DNA from: Dokdonia sp. Hel_I_53 | GTDB taxonomy: Bacteria > Bacteroidota > Bacteroidia > Flavobacteriales > Flavobacteriaceae | Assembly: GCF_007827465.1 (NCBI RefSeq) | Contig: NZ_VISL01000001.1 | Span: 1,631,001 to 1,695,000 of the forward strand | Direction: 5' to 3' | DNA: 64,000 nt | Shown here: positions 17,718 to 26,017 of the stretch, in pieces | How positions within the stretch are numbered: the first letter of the stretch is position 1 | Layout of the letters: each line of letters begins with the position of its first letter | The notes under the pieces: generated by a model | Told to the model about the DNA's origin: nothing | The model's database searches: none | The model's input: only the letters and a program-made list of their open reading frames with translations | Made by a program: the position numbers and the translations under genes

Positions 17718-18143
17718 ATGGCAACGATACAAGAAATACAAGAAGAAATCATAGATGAGTTCTCTATGTTTGACGACTGGATGCAACGCTACGAGTACAT
17801 GATAGATTTAGGAAAGTCTTTACCTCTCATTGATGATCAATTTAAAACACAAGATTATATTATCAAGGGGTGTCAAAGTAAAGTATGGGTTCATGCAGAT
17901 ATGAAAGATGGAAAAGTAGGCTTCACAGCAGATAGTGATGCCATTATCACAAAAGGTATTATTGCTATTCTCATTCGTGCTTTTTCTGGGCAACCACCAC
18001 AAGCTATTTTAGATGCAAACACAGATTTTATTGATGAGATAGGCTTGAAGGAACACCTTTCACCTACACGCGCAAATGGATTAGTGAGCATGATAAAACA
18101 AATAAAATTATATGCTGTTGCATATCAAACACAATTGAACTAG
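17718..18143 (+). CDS. sufE: cysteine desulfurase sulfur acceptor SufE
   Basis: The 141-residue protein matches the SufE family: the N-terminal EEFSMFDDWMQRYEYMIDLG-type helix, the active Cys in YIIKGCQSKVWV (about residue 54) that takes persulfide from SufS, and a C-terminal SPTRANGL segment. It lies in the second half of the suf cluster, immediately downstream of the META lipoprotein and 6 bp before the DUF59 gene. Confidence 0.95.
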   Translation: MATIQEIQEEIIDEFSMFDDWMQRYEYMIDLGKSLPLIDDQFKTQDYIIKGCQSKVWVHADMKDGKVGFTADSDAIITKGIIAILIRAFSGQPPQAILDANTDFIDEIGLKEHLSPTRANGLVSMIKQIKLYAVAYQTQLN

Positions 18144-18149
18144 ATAGTT

Positions 18150-18473
18150 ATGAGTGACCAAATAAACACAGAAGAACTCGGAGATAAAATTGTACGTGTC
18201 CTTAAAACCATATATGATCCAGAAATACCTGTAGACATCTACGAGTTAGGACTTATTTACGATGTTTTTGTAAATGAAGATATGGATACAAAAATTTTGA
18301 TGACGTTAACAACGCCTAACTGTCCTGTAGCAGAAACACTTCCTCTTGAAGTAGAAGAAAAAGTAAAATCTCTCAAAGAGGTAAAGGATTGTGAAGTAGA
18401 AATCACTTTTGATCCACCGTGGACACAAGATTTAATGAGTGAAGAGGCAAAACTTGAGCTTGGAATGCTTTAA
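18150..18473 (+). CDS. DUF59/MIP18 family Fe-S maturation protein (SufT-like)
   Basis: This 107-residue protein is a single MIP18 (DUF59) domain: IYDPEIPVDIYELGLIYDV at about 20-38, TLTTPNCPVAETLP with the conserved Cys, and FDPPWTQDLMSEEAKLELG at the end. Members such as SufT assist Fe-S maturation of target enzymes. Its place after sufE supports that role. There is no fused P-loop, so it is not an ApbC/Mrp protein. Confidence 0.92.
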   Translation: MSDQINTEELGDKIVRVLKTIYDPEIPVDIYELGLIYDVFVNEDMDTKILMTLTTPNCPVAETLPLEVEEKVKSLKEVKDCEVEITFDPPWTQDLMSEEAKLELGML

Positions 18474-18499
18474 ATGCTTATTCTAAAAAATGCATATAC

Positions 18500-19009
18500 A
18501 TGGCTGAGGAGATTATCAATAGAGTTGCAAATAGTAAACTTGTTACATTTGACCTAGAGGATTTATATCCTCCTGGAAGAAGAGTAGTATTAGATATTTC
18601 TCAGTGGTTAGAAGAAGGAATTTTATTGAGGGAGTCCCGCTTTCGCGAAAGCGTAAAAAATCACAATTGGCTACAATACAATCACTGTTTTGTAGCATTA
18701 CAATGTAGCACGAATGCAATTATTCCTGCATGGGCATTCATGCTTGTTTCCACACATTTAAATGGCATTGCAAATAAAACCATAACTGGCTCTTTAGAGC
18801 TTCTAGAAACTGTTTTATACACTGAAAAAATTGCAGAGCTAAACACTTCGCAATATGAAAATGTACCTCTTATTATAAAGGGGTGCTCAAATAAGCCCGT
18901 TCCTGAAAATGCTTATTTATTACTTATTGAAAAACTACAACCCATCGTACGCAGTTTGATGTTTGGTGAAGCTTGTTCTTCTGTCCCACTTTATAAAAAA
19001 GCCAAATAG
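18500..19009 (+). CDS. DUF2480 family protein
   Basis: The 169-residue soluble protein resembles the DUF2480 family, which is found next to suf genes in Bacteroidota. It has the N-terminal VTFDLEDLYPPGRRVVLDIS pattern, a central CFVALQCSTNAIIPAWAFM stretch and a VPLIIKGCSNKPVPENAY segment with a Cys. Biochemical function is unknown; the location suggests a link to Fe-S biogenesis. The palindrome copy at 18639-18652 encodes RFRES in a helix-like region. It follows the DUF59 gene by 26 bp. Confidence 0.8.
   Translation: MAEEIINRVANSKLVTFDLEDLYPPGRRVVLDISQWLEEGILLRESRFRESVKNHNWLQYNHCFVALQCSTNAIIPAWAFMLVSTHLNGIANKTITGSLELLETVLYTEKIAELNTSQYENVPLIIKGCSNKPVPENAYLLLIEKLQPIVRSLMFGEACSSVPLYKKAK
18639..18652. 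repeat. GCTTTCGCGAAAGC palindrome in the DUF2480 gene
   Basis: A perfect copy, in frame, encodes RFRES. The flanks C and G extend it to 16 bp. Confidence 0.95.
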
Positions 19010-19075
19010 ATTTCTATTTAATTTTTTTATGCTACACAGGTATATTTAACTTTTAATTTCCAAAGTAGAATACTC

Positions 19076-20035
19076 ATGTCTCGTTTACTTCTAATATTTT
19101 TTCTAGGTTTCTCAACCCTACTTTATTCTCAAGAAAAAACTAAAAAGAAAAAAGACTCAATACCAGATGGCTGGCGTAGTGTAGGTCTTACAGAGCTGTT
19201 ATTCTCTCAAAGTGCATTTAGTAGTGACTGGCAAGGTGGAGGAACCTCTAATGTTGCAGGTAACTTTAATCTTAATTGGGATATTAATTACAAAAGACGA
19301 AAACTCAATTGGGATACAAAGCTCACTGCAATTCTTGGGCTAGCAGCTACAAAAGATCAGAAATATACTCGTAAAACCACAGATAAACTGGAATTAAATA
19401 GCCTGGTAGGTAGTAGAATAAGAAAAACAAATTGGTATTATTCTGGGCTTTTAAATTTTAGAACACAAATAGCTCCTGGATATACTTTTTTTGATAGAGA
19501 AATTCTAGATGATACTGGTGAAATTGTAGAGGTTGTTCAAGATCGAATAGAAATATCAGATAGTTTTTCACCAGCATACCTGCAATCTGGACCTGGGATT
19601 TTATGGAAAAAAAGTAATGATCTCAGCATAAATCTTGCACCAGCGACTGCTAGATTTATTTTTGTTAAATCCAAATTTACATGTATTGACAAGACAAATC
19701 CTGAGGCTGTGGAAGCATACGAACCTTATTTTGGTGTAGAAGCAAATGAATCCTTTCGGTTTGAACTAGGTGCTTCTTTAAGTTTATATTACAAAGAAGA
19801 GCTCTTAAAAAATATGGAGTTTGAAAACACACTCAATCTATATGCAGACTACTTAGAAGAAACCAAAAATATTGATCTCGATTACACACTAAATCTAGCG
19901 ATGCAAGTGAATCGATATGTTACTACAAATTTAGCTTTACAACTTATCTATGATGATAACGGAGTTTCTGGCCTACAAGTCAGGGAAGTTCTGGGAATAG
20001 GCTTAAAATATGCTTTCATTGAGTGGAAATCGTAA
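19076..20035 (+). CDS. DUF3078 domain outer-membrane-type protein
   Basis: The 319-residue protein has a signal peptide (LLLIFFLGFSTLLYSQ) and a DUF3078 barrel-like domain. The domain begins with FSQSAFSSDWQGGGTSNVAG and is followed by alternating strands such as LNWDINYKRRKLNWDTKL. It ends in a strand with an aromatic-rich close (GIGLKYAFIEW). DUF3078 proteins are common in Bacteroidota and their function is unknown. The next gene encodes a second member, so the two probably arose by duplication, although they are now well diverged. Confidence 0.85.
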   Translation: MSRLLLIFFLGFSTLLYSQEKTKKKKDSIPDGWRSVGLTELLFSQSAFSSDWQGGGTSNVAGNFNLNWDINYKRRKLNWDTKLTAILGLAATKDQKYTRKTTDKLELNSLVGSRIRKTNWYYSGLLNFRTQIAPGYTFFDREILDDTGEIVEVVQDRIEISDSFSPAYLQSGPGILWKKSNDLSINLAPATARFIFVKSKFTCIDKTNPEAVEAYEPYFGVEANESFRFELGASLSLYYKEELLKNMEFENTLNLYADYLEETKNIDLDYTLNLAMQVNRYVTTNLALQLIYDDNGVSGLQVREVLGIGLKYAFIEWKS

Positions 20036-20140
20036 ACTGACCAATAATTTAATTTTTATTGTAAAACATAAAAACTTTCTAAGTTGATGAAGTATTTTTT
20101 ATAATAAGCTTTATATTTCACAATTAAATAAATTGATAGT

Positions 20141-21085
20141 ATGAAAAGAATTTTTACAATTACTATAGCATTACTTCTATCAGTAGGTATCCAAGCTCAA
20201 ACAGAGGAAGAATTAAAAGCTGAGCAAGCTCCTAAAAATGCAGAGATTAAGAAACTTCAAGGAGAAGTAGCTGCTTTGCAAGCTCAAATAGACGCTCTTC
20301 CAGGTTGGAAATATGGAGCATTTGGCACGATAGGGGCTAACTTCTCTAGATTTAATGATTGGTACTCTCAAGGGAACCCTAATGTTTCTTCAGGAAATAT
20401 AGGTATTACAGGAAATGTATTTGCCAATAAAATGGCACCTAAATATTTTTGGAGAAATAGCCTCAATGTAAATTTGGGCTGGGTCAAGTTTGACGATAAG
20501 GATGATCCAACAGATGATGATAGCTTTAGAGAAGCGACAGACGTTTTTAATATATCTTCATTGTATGGTTATAAATTATCAGAGAAACTTGCGATTTCCA
20601 CACTGGCAGAATATAGAACAACGGTGTTGAATAACTTTAATGACCCAGGTTATTTAGATATAGGTGTTGGTGCTACTTGGACTCCTATCGCAAATCTTGT
20701 AGTAGTGGTACACCCCCTTAACTATAATTTTGTATTCAGTAACACTGAAGCAGTATATGAGTCTTCCTTGGGCGCAAAAATTGTTGCAGATTACACAAGG
20801 CAGATTGGTAAAATCGCTTTTAAATCAAATTTATCTGCTTTCCAAAGTTATAAAAGCAATGATTATTCTAATTTTACTTGGATTAACTCATTTAATTATA
20901 AATTATTTAATCAAATAGGAGTTGGTTTTGAATTTGGATTAAGAGGTAATAAGCAAGAAACACTTGCTTATGAGCTAGGTCAATATGCACTGATAGAGAC
21001 TCCAATCGAACCTGAGCCTACCTTTAAAAATATAGATAACACTATACAGACCTACTACTTATTAGGACTGACGTATTCTTTCTAA
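20141..21085 (+). CDS. DUF3078 domain protein with N-terminal coiled coil
   Basis: The 314-residue protein has a signal peptide (ending near GIQAQ) and a short charged coiled-coil segment (EELKAEQAPKNAEIKKLQGE). A DUF3078-type barrel follows, containing NFSRFNDWYSQGNPNVSSGN and NVNLGWVKFDDKDDPTDDDS, and it ends YLLGLTYSF with a terminal Phe typical of outer-membrane barrels. It lies 105 bp after the related gene and is followed by a strong terminator. Function unknown. Confidence 0.85.
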   Translation: MKRIFTITIALLLSVGIQAQTEEELKAEQAPKNAEIKKLQGEVAALQAQIDALPGWKYGAFGTIGANFSRFNDWYSQGNPNVSSGNIGITGNVFANKMAPKYFWRNSLNVNLGWVKFDDKDDPTDDDSFREATDVFNISSLYGYKLSEKLAISTLAEYRTTVLNNFNDPGYLDIGVGATWTPIANLVVVVHPLNYNFVFSNTEAVYESSLGAKIVADYTRQIGKIAFKSNLSAFQSYKSNDYSNFTWINSFNYKLFNQIGVGFEFGLRGNKQETLAYELGQYALIETPIEPEPTFKNIDNTIQTYYLLGLTYSF

Positions 21086-21110
21086 GAAATTATTTTTGAA
21101 TACCTAGAAA

Positions 21111-21145
21111 AAAAGTGAGTACCATATGGTACTCACTTTTTTATT
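21111..21145 (+). terminator. intrinsic terminator after the DUF3078 pair
   Basis: A 30-bp perfect palindrome (21111-21140, arms AAAAGTGAGTACCAT and its complement) is followed by TTATT. It ends the DUF3078 transcript. Confidence 0.85.
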
Positions 21146-21193
21146 AAACAATAACACATCACTTTTGAACCGAGTGCTCTAGCTCAAAGTATG

Positions 21194-21268
21194 TCGGGTA
21201 GAGAGGATTCGAACCTCCGATCTCTGGTCCCCCAGACCAGCACTTTAACCGGACTAAGCTACTACCCG
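21194..21268 (-). tRNA. tRNA-Pro (anticodon GGG)
   Basis: On the minus strand the acceptor arms CGGGTAG and CTACCCG pair (21262-21268 with 21195-21201). The anticodon stem CTGGT/ACCAG encloses loop CTGGGGG, giving anticodon GGG. The T-arm has GGTTCGAATCC. CCA is not encoded. Discriminator base A is at 21194. Confidence 0.93.
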
Positions 21269-21454
21269 TATCTAAAATATAGCTCCACATTGAGCTTATT
21301 ACAGTGTAATTTGTACATACTATACTGAATGATAAATATAGAAATTTGAAGTTTAATTCTTTCCACTTTATACAATCGTGCTCAAAAAAATAGTCAGTTT
21401 TTTTTCGTACCTTAATGTACTGTAAATCAAAATTTTATTAATTAAAACCCACAG

Positions 21455-21904
21455 ATGATGAAAATATTACTGCTTTTTTGTTGCTATGTGATGGGTGCTA
21501 CACTTATCTCAAGTGATGGATTGAATTACGAAAACGCTGAACTAACTTTAGAAGGCGTATGGGAATTAGAGAACCAACAAATGTATGAGAATGGAATGCT
21601 TTCTGAAACACTTCCAAACGAAAATGGATACAGACAAGTAAAAATGTACAGCAATGGGCATGTAATGTGGACACGAAACGACCCCTCAGACAGTAATGAA
21701 TGGTTTGGCTACGGGAGCTACACAGTGTCAAATGGGATTTTAGAAGAACGTCTCGAGTATGCTTCAGGACCCATGATGAGGATTGTTGATACCACAAAGG
21801 TTTTCCGTTTTGAACTGCTCCTCAGTGCAGATAGTTACCAACAAATCCAGCTTGATGAGGAAGGCAATAGATTTCAGGGAGAAAGTTATATTAGAATTAA
21901 ATAG
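21455..21904 (+). CDS. hypothetical secreted lipocalin-like protein
   Basis: The 149-residue protein has a short signal-like N-terminus (MMKILLLFCCYVMGATLISS) and a mature part that begins LEGVWELENQQ. It continues with beta-rich segments (YRQVKMYSNGHVMWTR, WFGYGSYTVSNGILEERLEY), a layout resembling lipocalin-like or DUF4488-type proteins of Bacteroidota. The match is by pattern only. It stands alone between two tRNA-Pro genes, with no operon partner. Function unknown. Confidence 0.6.
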   Translation: MMKILLLFCCYVMGATLISSDGLNYENAELTLEGVWELENQQMYENGMLSETLPNENGYRQVKMYSNGHVMWTRNDPSDSNEWFGYGSYTVSNGILEERLEYASGPMMRIVDTTKVFRFELLLSADSYQQIQLDEEGNRFQGESYIRIK

Positions 21905-21919
21905 AAAATACAATTAATG

Positions 21920-21951
21920 TTGTGCTTACTAAATTCAATTTACTATATTTG
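21920..21951 (+). promoter_or_regulatory. promoter of tRNA-Pro(TGG)
   Basis: TTG (21920-21922) and TATATTTG (21944-21951), separated by 21 bp, match the Bacteroidota consensus. They lie 16 bp before the mature tRNA start. Confidence 0.8.
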
Positions 21952-21967
21952 CACCCCGATAATAGTT

Positions 21968-22042
21968 CGGGGTATAGCGTAGCCCGGTTATCGCGCCTCG
22001 TTTGGGACGAGGAGGCCGCAAGTTCGAATCTTGCTACCCCGA
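21968..22042 (+). tRNA. tRNA-Pro (anticodon TGG)
   Basis: Acceptor arms CGGGGTA (21968-21974) and TACCCCG (22035-22041) pair. The anticodon stem CCTCG/CGAGG encloses loop TTTGGGA, giving anticodon TGG. The T-arm has AGTTCGAATCTT. Discriminator base A is at 22042 and CCA is not encoded. An upstream CCCCGAT...CGGGG match may form a 5' leader hairpin. Confidence 0.95.
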
Positions 22043-22048
22043 CAAAAA

Positions 22049-22074
22049 AACCAGCCTTTTAGGCTGGTTTTTTT
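22049..22074. terminator. bidirectional intrinsic terminator, tRNA-Pro / clpX
   Basis: AACCAGCC (22049-22056) pairs with GGCTGGTT (22062-22069), with T-runs on both strands. It serves the tRNA on the plus strand and clpX on the minus strand. Confidence 0.85.
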
Positions 22075-22095
22075 ATATCTCAATAATAAAGGTTT

Positions 22096-23328
22096 TTAAG
22101 ATGCAGCTTTAAGCTTTTTAAGTGTAGACTTATTAAGTTTTGCCTCTGCATAGCTTTTTGTAACCTGTAATTCCTTTTCATCAGAGCTGGGCATATCAAA
22201 CATAGCGTCTGTTAAAATAGCTTCACACAAACTACGTAAACCTCTAGCTCCCAATTTGTATTCTATTGCCTTATCAACGAGATAATCTAAAGCATCATCC
22301 GTAATAGAGAAGGCCACACCATCCATATCAAACAATTTGATATATTGCTTAATGATAGCGTTTTTAGGCTCTGTCAAAATTGCTCTTAAGGTTCCAGAAT
22401 CTAATGGATTCATATGCGTTAGCACTGGTAAACGTCCAATGATTTCAGGTATTAAACCAAAATCTTTTAAATCCTTTGGGATAATATATTTAAGTAAATT
22501 ATCTTTTTCTACAGCTTCATCACTTTTACTGGCTACAAATCCCATAGCTTGCATATTCAAGCGTTTTGAGATATGACGCTCTATACCATCAAAAGCTCCT
22601 CCTGCAATAAATAAAATGTGCTCTGTATTTACTTCTATAAATTTTTGATCTGGATGTTTACGCCCGCCCTTTGGTGGTACATTTACTGTAGTTCCTTCTA
22701 GCAATTTTAGTAGGGCTTGTTGCACCCCTTCTCCACTTACATCACGTGTAATAGAAGGATTATCACTTTTACGAGCGATTTTATCAATTTCATCTATAAA
22801 TACAATCCCACGCTGGGCTTTTTCTAGATTATAATCTGCAGCTTGTAACAATCTTGTCAATATACTTTCTACATCTTCACCTACATAGCCAGCTTCTGTA
22901 AGTACAGTGGCGTCTACAATAGCAAGCGGTACATTGAGCATACGAGCAACTGTTTTTGCAATAAGGGTTTTCCCAGTACCTGTCTGACCCACCATTACAA
23001 TATTACTCTTTTGAATTTCAATGTCATCATCAGATGCAGGCTGCAGTAAGCGCTTATAGTGATTATAAACTGCTACAGACATTACTTTCTTAGTAAATTC
23101 TTGCCCTATCACATACTGATCAAGAAATGCCTTAATTTCATGAGGTGTTTTTAATTGTAACTCCCCTTCTAGGTCGTTAGTAGCGGTATCTTTTGACTCT
23201 TCTGCCACAATACCGTGAGCTTGCTCAATACAGCGGTCACATATGTGCGCATCAAGTCCTGCAATCAAAAGATTGGTTTCTGGCTTTTTCCTACCACAAA
23301 ATGAACATTCTAAATCTTCTTTCGCCAT
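22096..23328 (-). CDS. clpX: ClpX, ATP-dependent unfoldase of ClpXP
   Basis: The 410-residue AAA+ protein has the N-terminal zinc-binding domain ([10 protein letters not shown] and HICDRC), Walker A GQTGTGKT, Walker [12 protein letters not shown], sensor and arginine-finger regions, and the [12 protein letters not shown] loop needed for ClpP docking and substrate gripping. It unfolds proteins and feeds them to ClpP. It is the third gene of tig-clpP-clpX; an 87-bp gap with a degenerate palindrome separates it from clpP. Confidence 0.98.
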   Translation of the reverse strand: MAKEDLECSFCGRKKPETNLLIAGLDAHICDRCIEQAHGIVAEESKDTATNDLEGELQLKTPHEIKAFLDQYVIGQEFTKKVMSVAVYNHYKRLLQPASDDDIEIQKSNIVMVGQTGTGKTLIAKTVARMLNVPLAIVDATVLTEAGYVGEDVESILTRLLQAADYNLEKAQRGIVFIDEIDKIARKSDNPSITRDVSGEGVQQALLKLLEGTTVNVPPKGGRKHPDQKFIEVNTEHILFIAGGAFDGIERHISKRLNMQAMGFVASKSDEAVEKDNLLKYIIPKDLKDFGLIPEIIGRLPVLTHMNPLDSGTLRAILTEPKNAIIKQYIKLFDMDGVAFSITDDALDYLVDKAIEYKLGARGLRSLCEAILTDAMFDMPSSDEKELQVTKSYAEAKLNKSTLKKLKAAS

Positions 23329-23374
23329 CGTATCTTCAATATATAAGGGTCATTCACTGGTTTAAATAACATTA

Positions 23375-23388
23375 CGCTTTCGCAAAAG
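23375..23388. repeat. degenerate palindrome GCTTTCGCAAAAGC between clpP and clpX
   Basis: One base differs from consensus, yet the flanks keep the symmetry out to ATTAC...GTAAT (23371-23392), so it still forms a long stem with one mismatch. Confidence 0.85.
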
Positions 23389-23415
23389 CGTAATAACCAT
23401 AGAATTTTTTTAAAA

Positions 23416-24090
23416 TTAATCTCTCTTCAAAATTTCATCTATCATACCATACTCAAGGGCTTTATCTGCCTTCATCCAGTAATCACGATCACTATCATTA
23501 TATACCTTCTCATAGTCCTGACCAGAATGTTTTGCTATAATCTCGTACAATTCTTTCTTGAGTGTAAGTATTTCCTTTGCAGTGATCTCTATATCACTTG
23601 CTTGACCTTGAGCGCCGCCCATAGGTTGGTGTATCATCACGCGTGAATGTGGTAAACCACTACGTTTTCCTTTTTCACCAGCACATAAAAGTACCGCCCC
23701 CATTGATGCAGCCATTCCCGTACAGATTGTCGCAACATCTGGCTTGATAAATTGCATGGTATCATATATTCCTAATCCTGCATATACACTCCCTCCAGGA
23801 GAATTGATGTAGATTTGAATATCCTTATTTGCATCTGTGCTTTCTAAAAAAAGTAACTGTGCCTGTACAATATTTGCTACTTGATCATTAATTCCCATTC
23901 CAAGGAAAATAATACGATCCATCATAAGTCTAGAAAAAACATCCATTTGAGCAATGTTCATCTGACGTTCTTCAATGATATTAGGAGTAAGTCCTACAGG
24001 TGTCATTGCAGAGGTTAATTTATCGTAATAAGTAGAGCTTATCCCTCTATCTTTAATAGCAAATTCTTTAAATTCTTTTCCGTAATCCAT
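23416..24090 (-). CDS. clpP: ClpP, serine protease subunit of ClpXP
   Basis: The 224-residue protein carries the catalytic serine in [11 protein letters not shown], the histidine in [10 protein letters not shown] and the aspartate in the later NDSDRDYWM region. The [16 protein letters not shown] segment is also diagnostic. It forms the tetradecameric protease chamber. The N-terminus is about 20 residues longer than in E. coli, consistent with a propeptide. It lies between tig, from which a terminator separates it, and clpX. Confidence 0.97.
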   Translation of the reverse strand: MDYGKEFKEFAIKDRGISSTYYDKLTSAMTPVGLTPNIIEERQMNIAQMDVFSRLMMDRIIFLGMGINDQVANIVQAQLLFLESTDANKDIQIYINSPGGSVYAGLGIYDTMQFIKPDVATICTGMAASMGAVLLCAGEKGKRSGLPHSRVMIHQPMGGAQGQASDIEITAKEILTLKKELYEIIAKHSGQDYEKVYNDSDRDYWMKADKALEYGMIDEILKRD

Positions 24091-24112
24091 ATATCTTATT
24101 CCACTATTTTTT

Positions 24113-24151
24113 TTAAAAAAAAGCGTTTTACCTATACAAGTAAAACGCTTT
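24113..24151 (-). terminator. intrinsic terminator between tig and clpP
   Basis: AAGCGTTTTAC (24121-24131) pairs with GTAAAACGCTT (24140-24150), and the minus-strand transcript ends in a U-run encoded at 24113-24120. It implies that clpP has its own promoter or receives read-through. Confidence 0.8.
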
Positions 24152-24178
24152 AAAGATACTTATTATCTAGGACCTATT

Positions 24179-25501
24179 CTAATTGTAAACTTCCTTTACA
24201 AACTCATCAAAGGTCACTTCTTTTTCTTTTAATTTCATATTTTCTTTGAAGAAAGATAGCATTTTCACGTTCATAAGTTGCTCAGAAAGGCGTTTTACTT
24301 CTTCTTGATTACCTAATATTCTAGCTGCTATATCATCTAGTTCTTTATCCTCAGGATTCATTTGACCATATTGCATCATTTGCGATTTGATCATTTCTTT
24401 TGCATATTCTTTTAACTCTTCGAAGGTAACTTGAAGCTTGTTATCTGCAATTAGTTTTCCTTCTATAAGTTGCCATCTTAATCCTTTTTCAGAACGTGTG
24501 AATTCTTCTTTTGCTTCTTCTTCTGTCATAGGCTTTTCACCTGTAGACTGTATCCATCTAGAAAGAAAATCTGATGGTAAATCAAATTTTGTCTCATCGA
24601 TAAGACGCTCTGTAACGTCATTCATTAACTGCTGATCGCTTTGTTGTACAAACTGGCGCTCACCATCTTCTTTTATTTTAGCTTCCAGCTCTGTAACACT
24701 TTTTACAGCATCTTTACCAAATAATTTGTCAAAAAGCTCTTGATCCAAGTCAGCTGGCTCTCTCTTATTTGTCTCTGTTAAGGTAAAAGCAACTTCAGCA
24801 TTAAGATCTTTTGCCTCTTCTTCAGATATTTTTAATGCAGACTGATAAGAACTTGTTTCTGAAAATAAACCTTTAGTCTTTAGAGTGATTACATCACCTG
24901 GCTTTGCTCCTACAAATGCGTCTACATTTTTCTTTCCTTTCAGGTTTGCTACCTCAAAAGTAGTTTTAGAATCTATACCAGCTTGTTCGTTCAAGAATGT
25001 TCCAGAAACTTCACTATCTTTTCCTACTTCGGTCTGAGATATAATTTTACCGTATTGTTTTCTAATGGTAGTGATTTGATTATCTACCATTTTATCATCA
25101 ACCTTTATTTTATAGCTAGTAATTGCTTTTTTAGGTGATAAGTTAACATCAAACTTTGGAGCAAGGCCGAGTTCAAACTCAAAGCTGTAATCTTCAGAAT
25201 CCCAATTAAAATCTTCTTGATTTTTAGGTAATGGATTTCCTAAAACATCTAGTTTTTCTTCGTTTAAAAATTTACTTAGAGCTTCTTGAATTAATTTATT
25301 TACTTCATCAACACGCACAGGCATTCCGTACTGTTTTTTGACCATACCCATAGGTACATGTCCTTTTCTAAAACCAGGAATATTTGCCGTTTTGCGATAA
25401 TTTTTAAGTATAGACTCCACCTTCTCGTTATAATCTTCCTTAACGATTTCAACCTTTACTACTGCGTTCAAGTCGTCTATTTGCTCTTTTGTAATATTCA
25501 T
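24179..25501 (-). CDS. tig: trigger factor, ribosome-associated chaperone
   Basis: The 440-residue protein has the N-terminal ribosome-binding domain with the signature GFRKGHVPMGMVKKQYG (about 39-55, variant of GFRxGxxP). A PPIase-like middle domain (EVSGTFLNEQ...) and a long helical C-terminal chaperone domain follow. Trigger factor meets nascent chains at the ribosome exit. The tig-clpP-clpX order is widespread in bacteria and confirms the call. The 440-residue length is normal for the phylum. Confidence 0.93.
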   Translation of the reverse strand: MNITKEQIDDLNAVVKVEIVKEDYNEKVESILKNYRKTANIPGFRKGHVPMGMVKKQYGMPVRVDEVNKLIQEALSKFLNEEKLDVLGNPLPKNQEDFNWDSEDYSFEFELGLAPKFDVNLSPKKAITSYKIKVDDKMVDNQITTIRKQYGKIISQTEVGKDSEVSGTFLNEQAGIDSKTTFEVANLKGKKNVDAFVGAKPGDVITLKTKGLFSETSSYQSALKISEEEAKDLNAEVAFTLTETNKREPADLDQELFDKLFGKDAVKSVTELEAKIKEDGERQFVQQSDQQLMNDVTERLIDETKFDLPSDFLSRWIQSTGEKPMTEEEAKEEFTRSEKGLRWQLIEGKLIADNKLQVTFEELKEYAKEMIKSQMMQYGQMNPEDKELDDIAARILGNQEEVKRLSEQLMNVKMLSFFKENMKLKEKEVTFDEFVKEVYN

Positions 25502-25572
25502 TCTTATCTAATTTTGAGGGCGCAAAAATACAATTTTTTTTTCATTCAGACAATCTTTTAATTAACTGTCTC

Positions 25573-25923
25573 TTAGTCCTTTTTGCTGTCTGGCACAAGG
25601 GTAAACAAGACACTTTGAAATATACTTAATAAGATACTGAACAGTAATGCAGTCCAAATACTACTTACTTCAAATCCTGAGATAAAAAAGTCTGTAAGCA
25701 TAATAAGTAATGCGTTGATTATAAATAAGAACAGCCCAAATGTTACAATGGTCACGGGCAATGTGAGAATTATTAAAATAGGCCGCACAATGAACTTAAG
25801 AAGAGATAATATAATGGCTACAAATATTGCATACATATAACTAGCTACAGTTACCCCTGGTATGATTTTCGCAAGTATAACAACAACAAATGCTGTAAGT
25901 AAAATTTTTAAAATAGATTTCAT
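25573..25923 (-). CDS. small four-TM membrane protein, phage holin family IV-like
   Basis: I place the start at 25923, where MKSILKILLTAF begins. The in-frame ATG further upstream would translate across a palindrome copy and gives a poor N-terminus. The 116-residue protein has four hydrophobic segments, including a conserved-type LLKFIVRPILIILTLPVTIV stretch seen in the Mycobact_4-TM / holin-IV family (PF04020). Despite the name, most chromosomal members are not lysis proteins, and their role is unknown. It lies between tig and the SGNH lipoprotein gene with its own leader. Confidence 0.85.
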   Translation of the reverse strand: MKSILKILLTAFVVVILAKIIPGVTVASYMYAIFVAIILSLLKFIVRPILIILTLPVTIVTFGLFLFIINALLIMLTDFFISGFEVSSIWTALLFSILLSIFQSVLFTLVPDSKKD

Positions 25924-25941
25924 GTTTTTTTGTTTTAGCAC

Positions 25942-25955
25942 GCTTTCGCGAAAGC
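25942..25955. repeat. GCTTTCGCGAAAGC palindrome upstream of the holin-like gene
   Basis: A perfect copy lies 18 bp before the chosen start codon, so it would form a stem in the mRNA leader. Confidence 0.92.
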
Positions 25956-25971
25956 AAAAATAAATATAAAA

Positions 25972-25997
25972 AAAAAGCACCTTAAAAGGTGCTTTTT
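25972..25997 (-). terminator. intrinsic terminator after the SGNH lipoprotein gene
   Basis: AAAAAGCACCTT (25972-25983) pairs with AAGGTGCTTTTT (25986-25997). On the minus strand it ends the fadL-like/SGNH transcript. Confidence 0.85.
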
Positions 25998-26017
25998 AAT
26001 TTATGATAAAAATGCTG

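Noticed and set aside
25573..25923. Prophage remnant based on the holin family name
   Set aside because: No other phage genes are nearby and the family is mostly chromosomal.
25924..25980. Longer N-terminus of the holin-like protein
   Set aside because: It would translate a palindrome copy and a terminator hairpin. MKSILKILL at 25923 is the natural start of the first TM segment.
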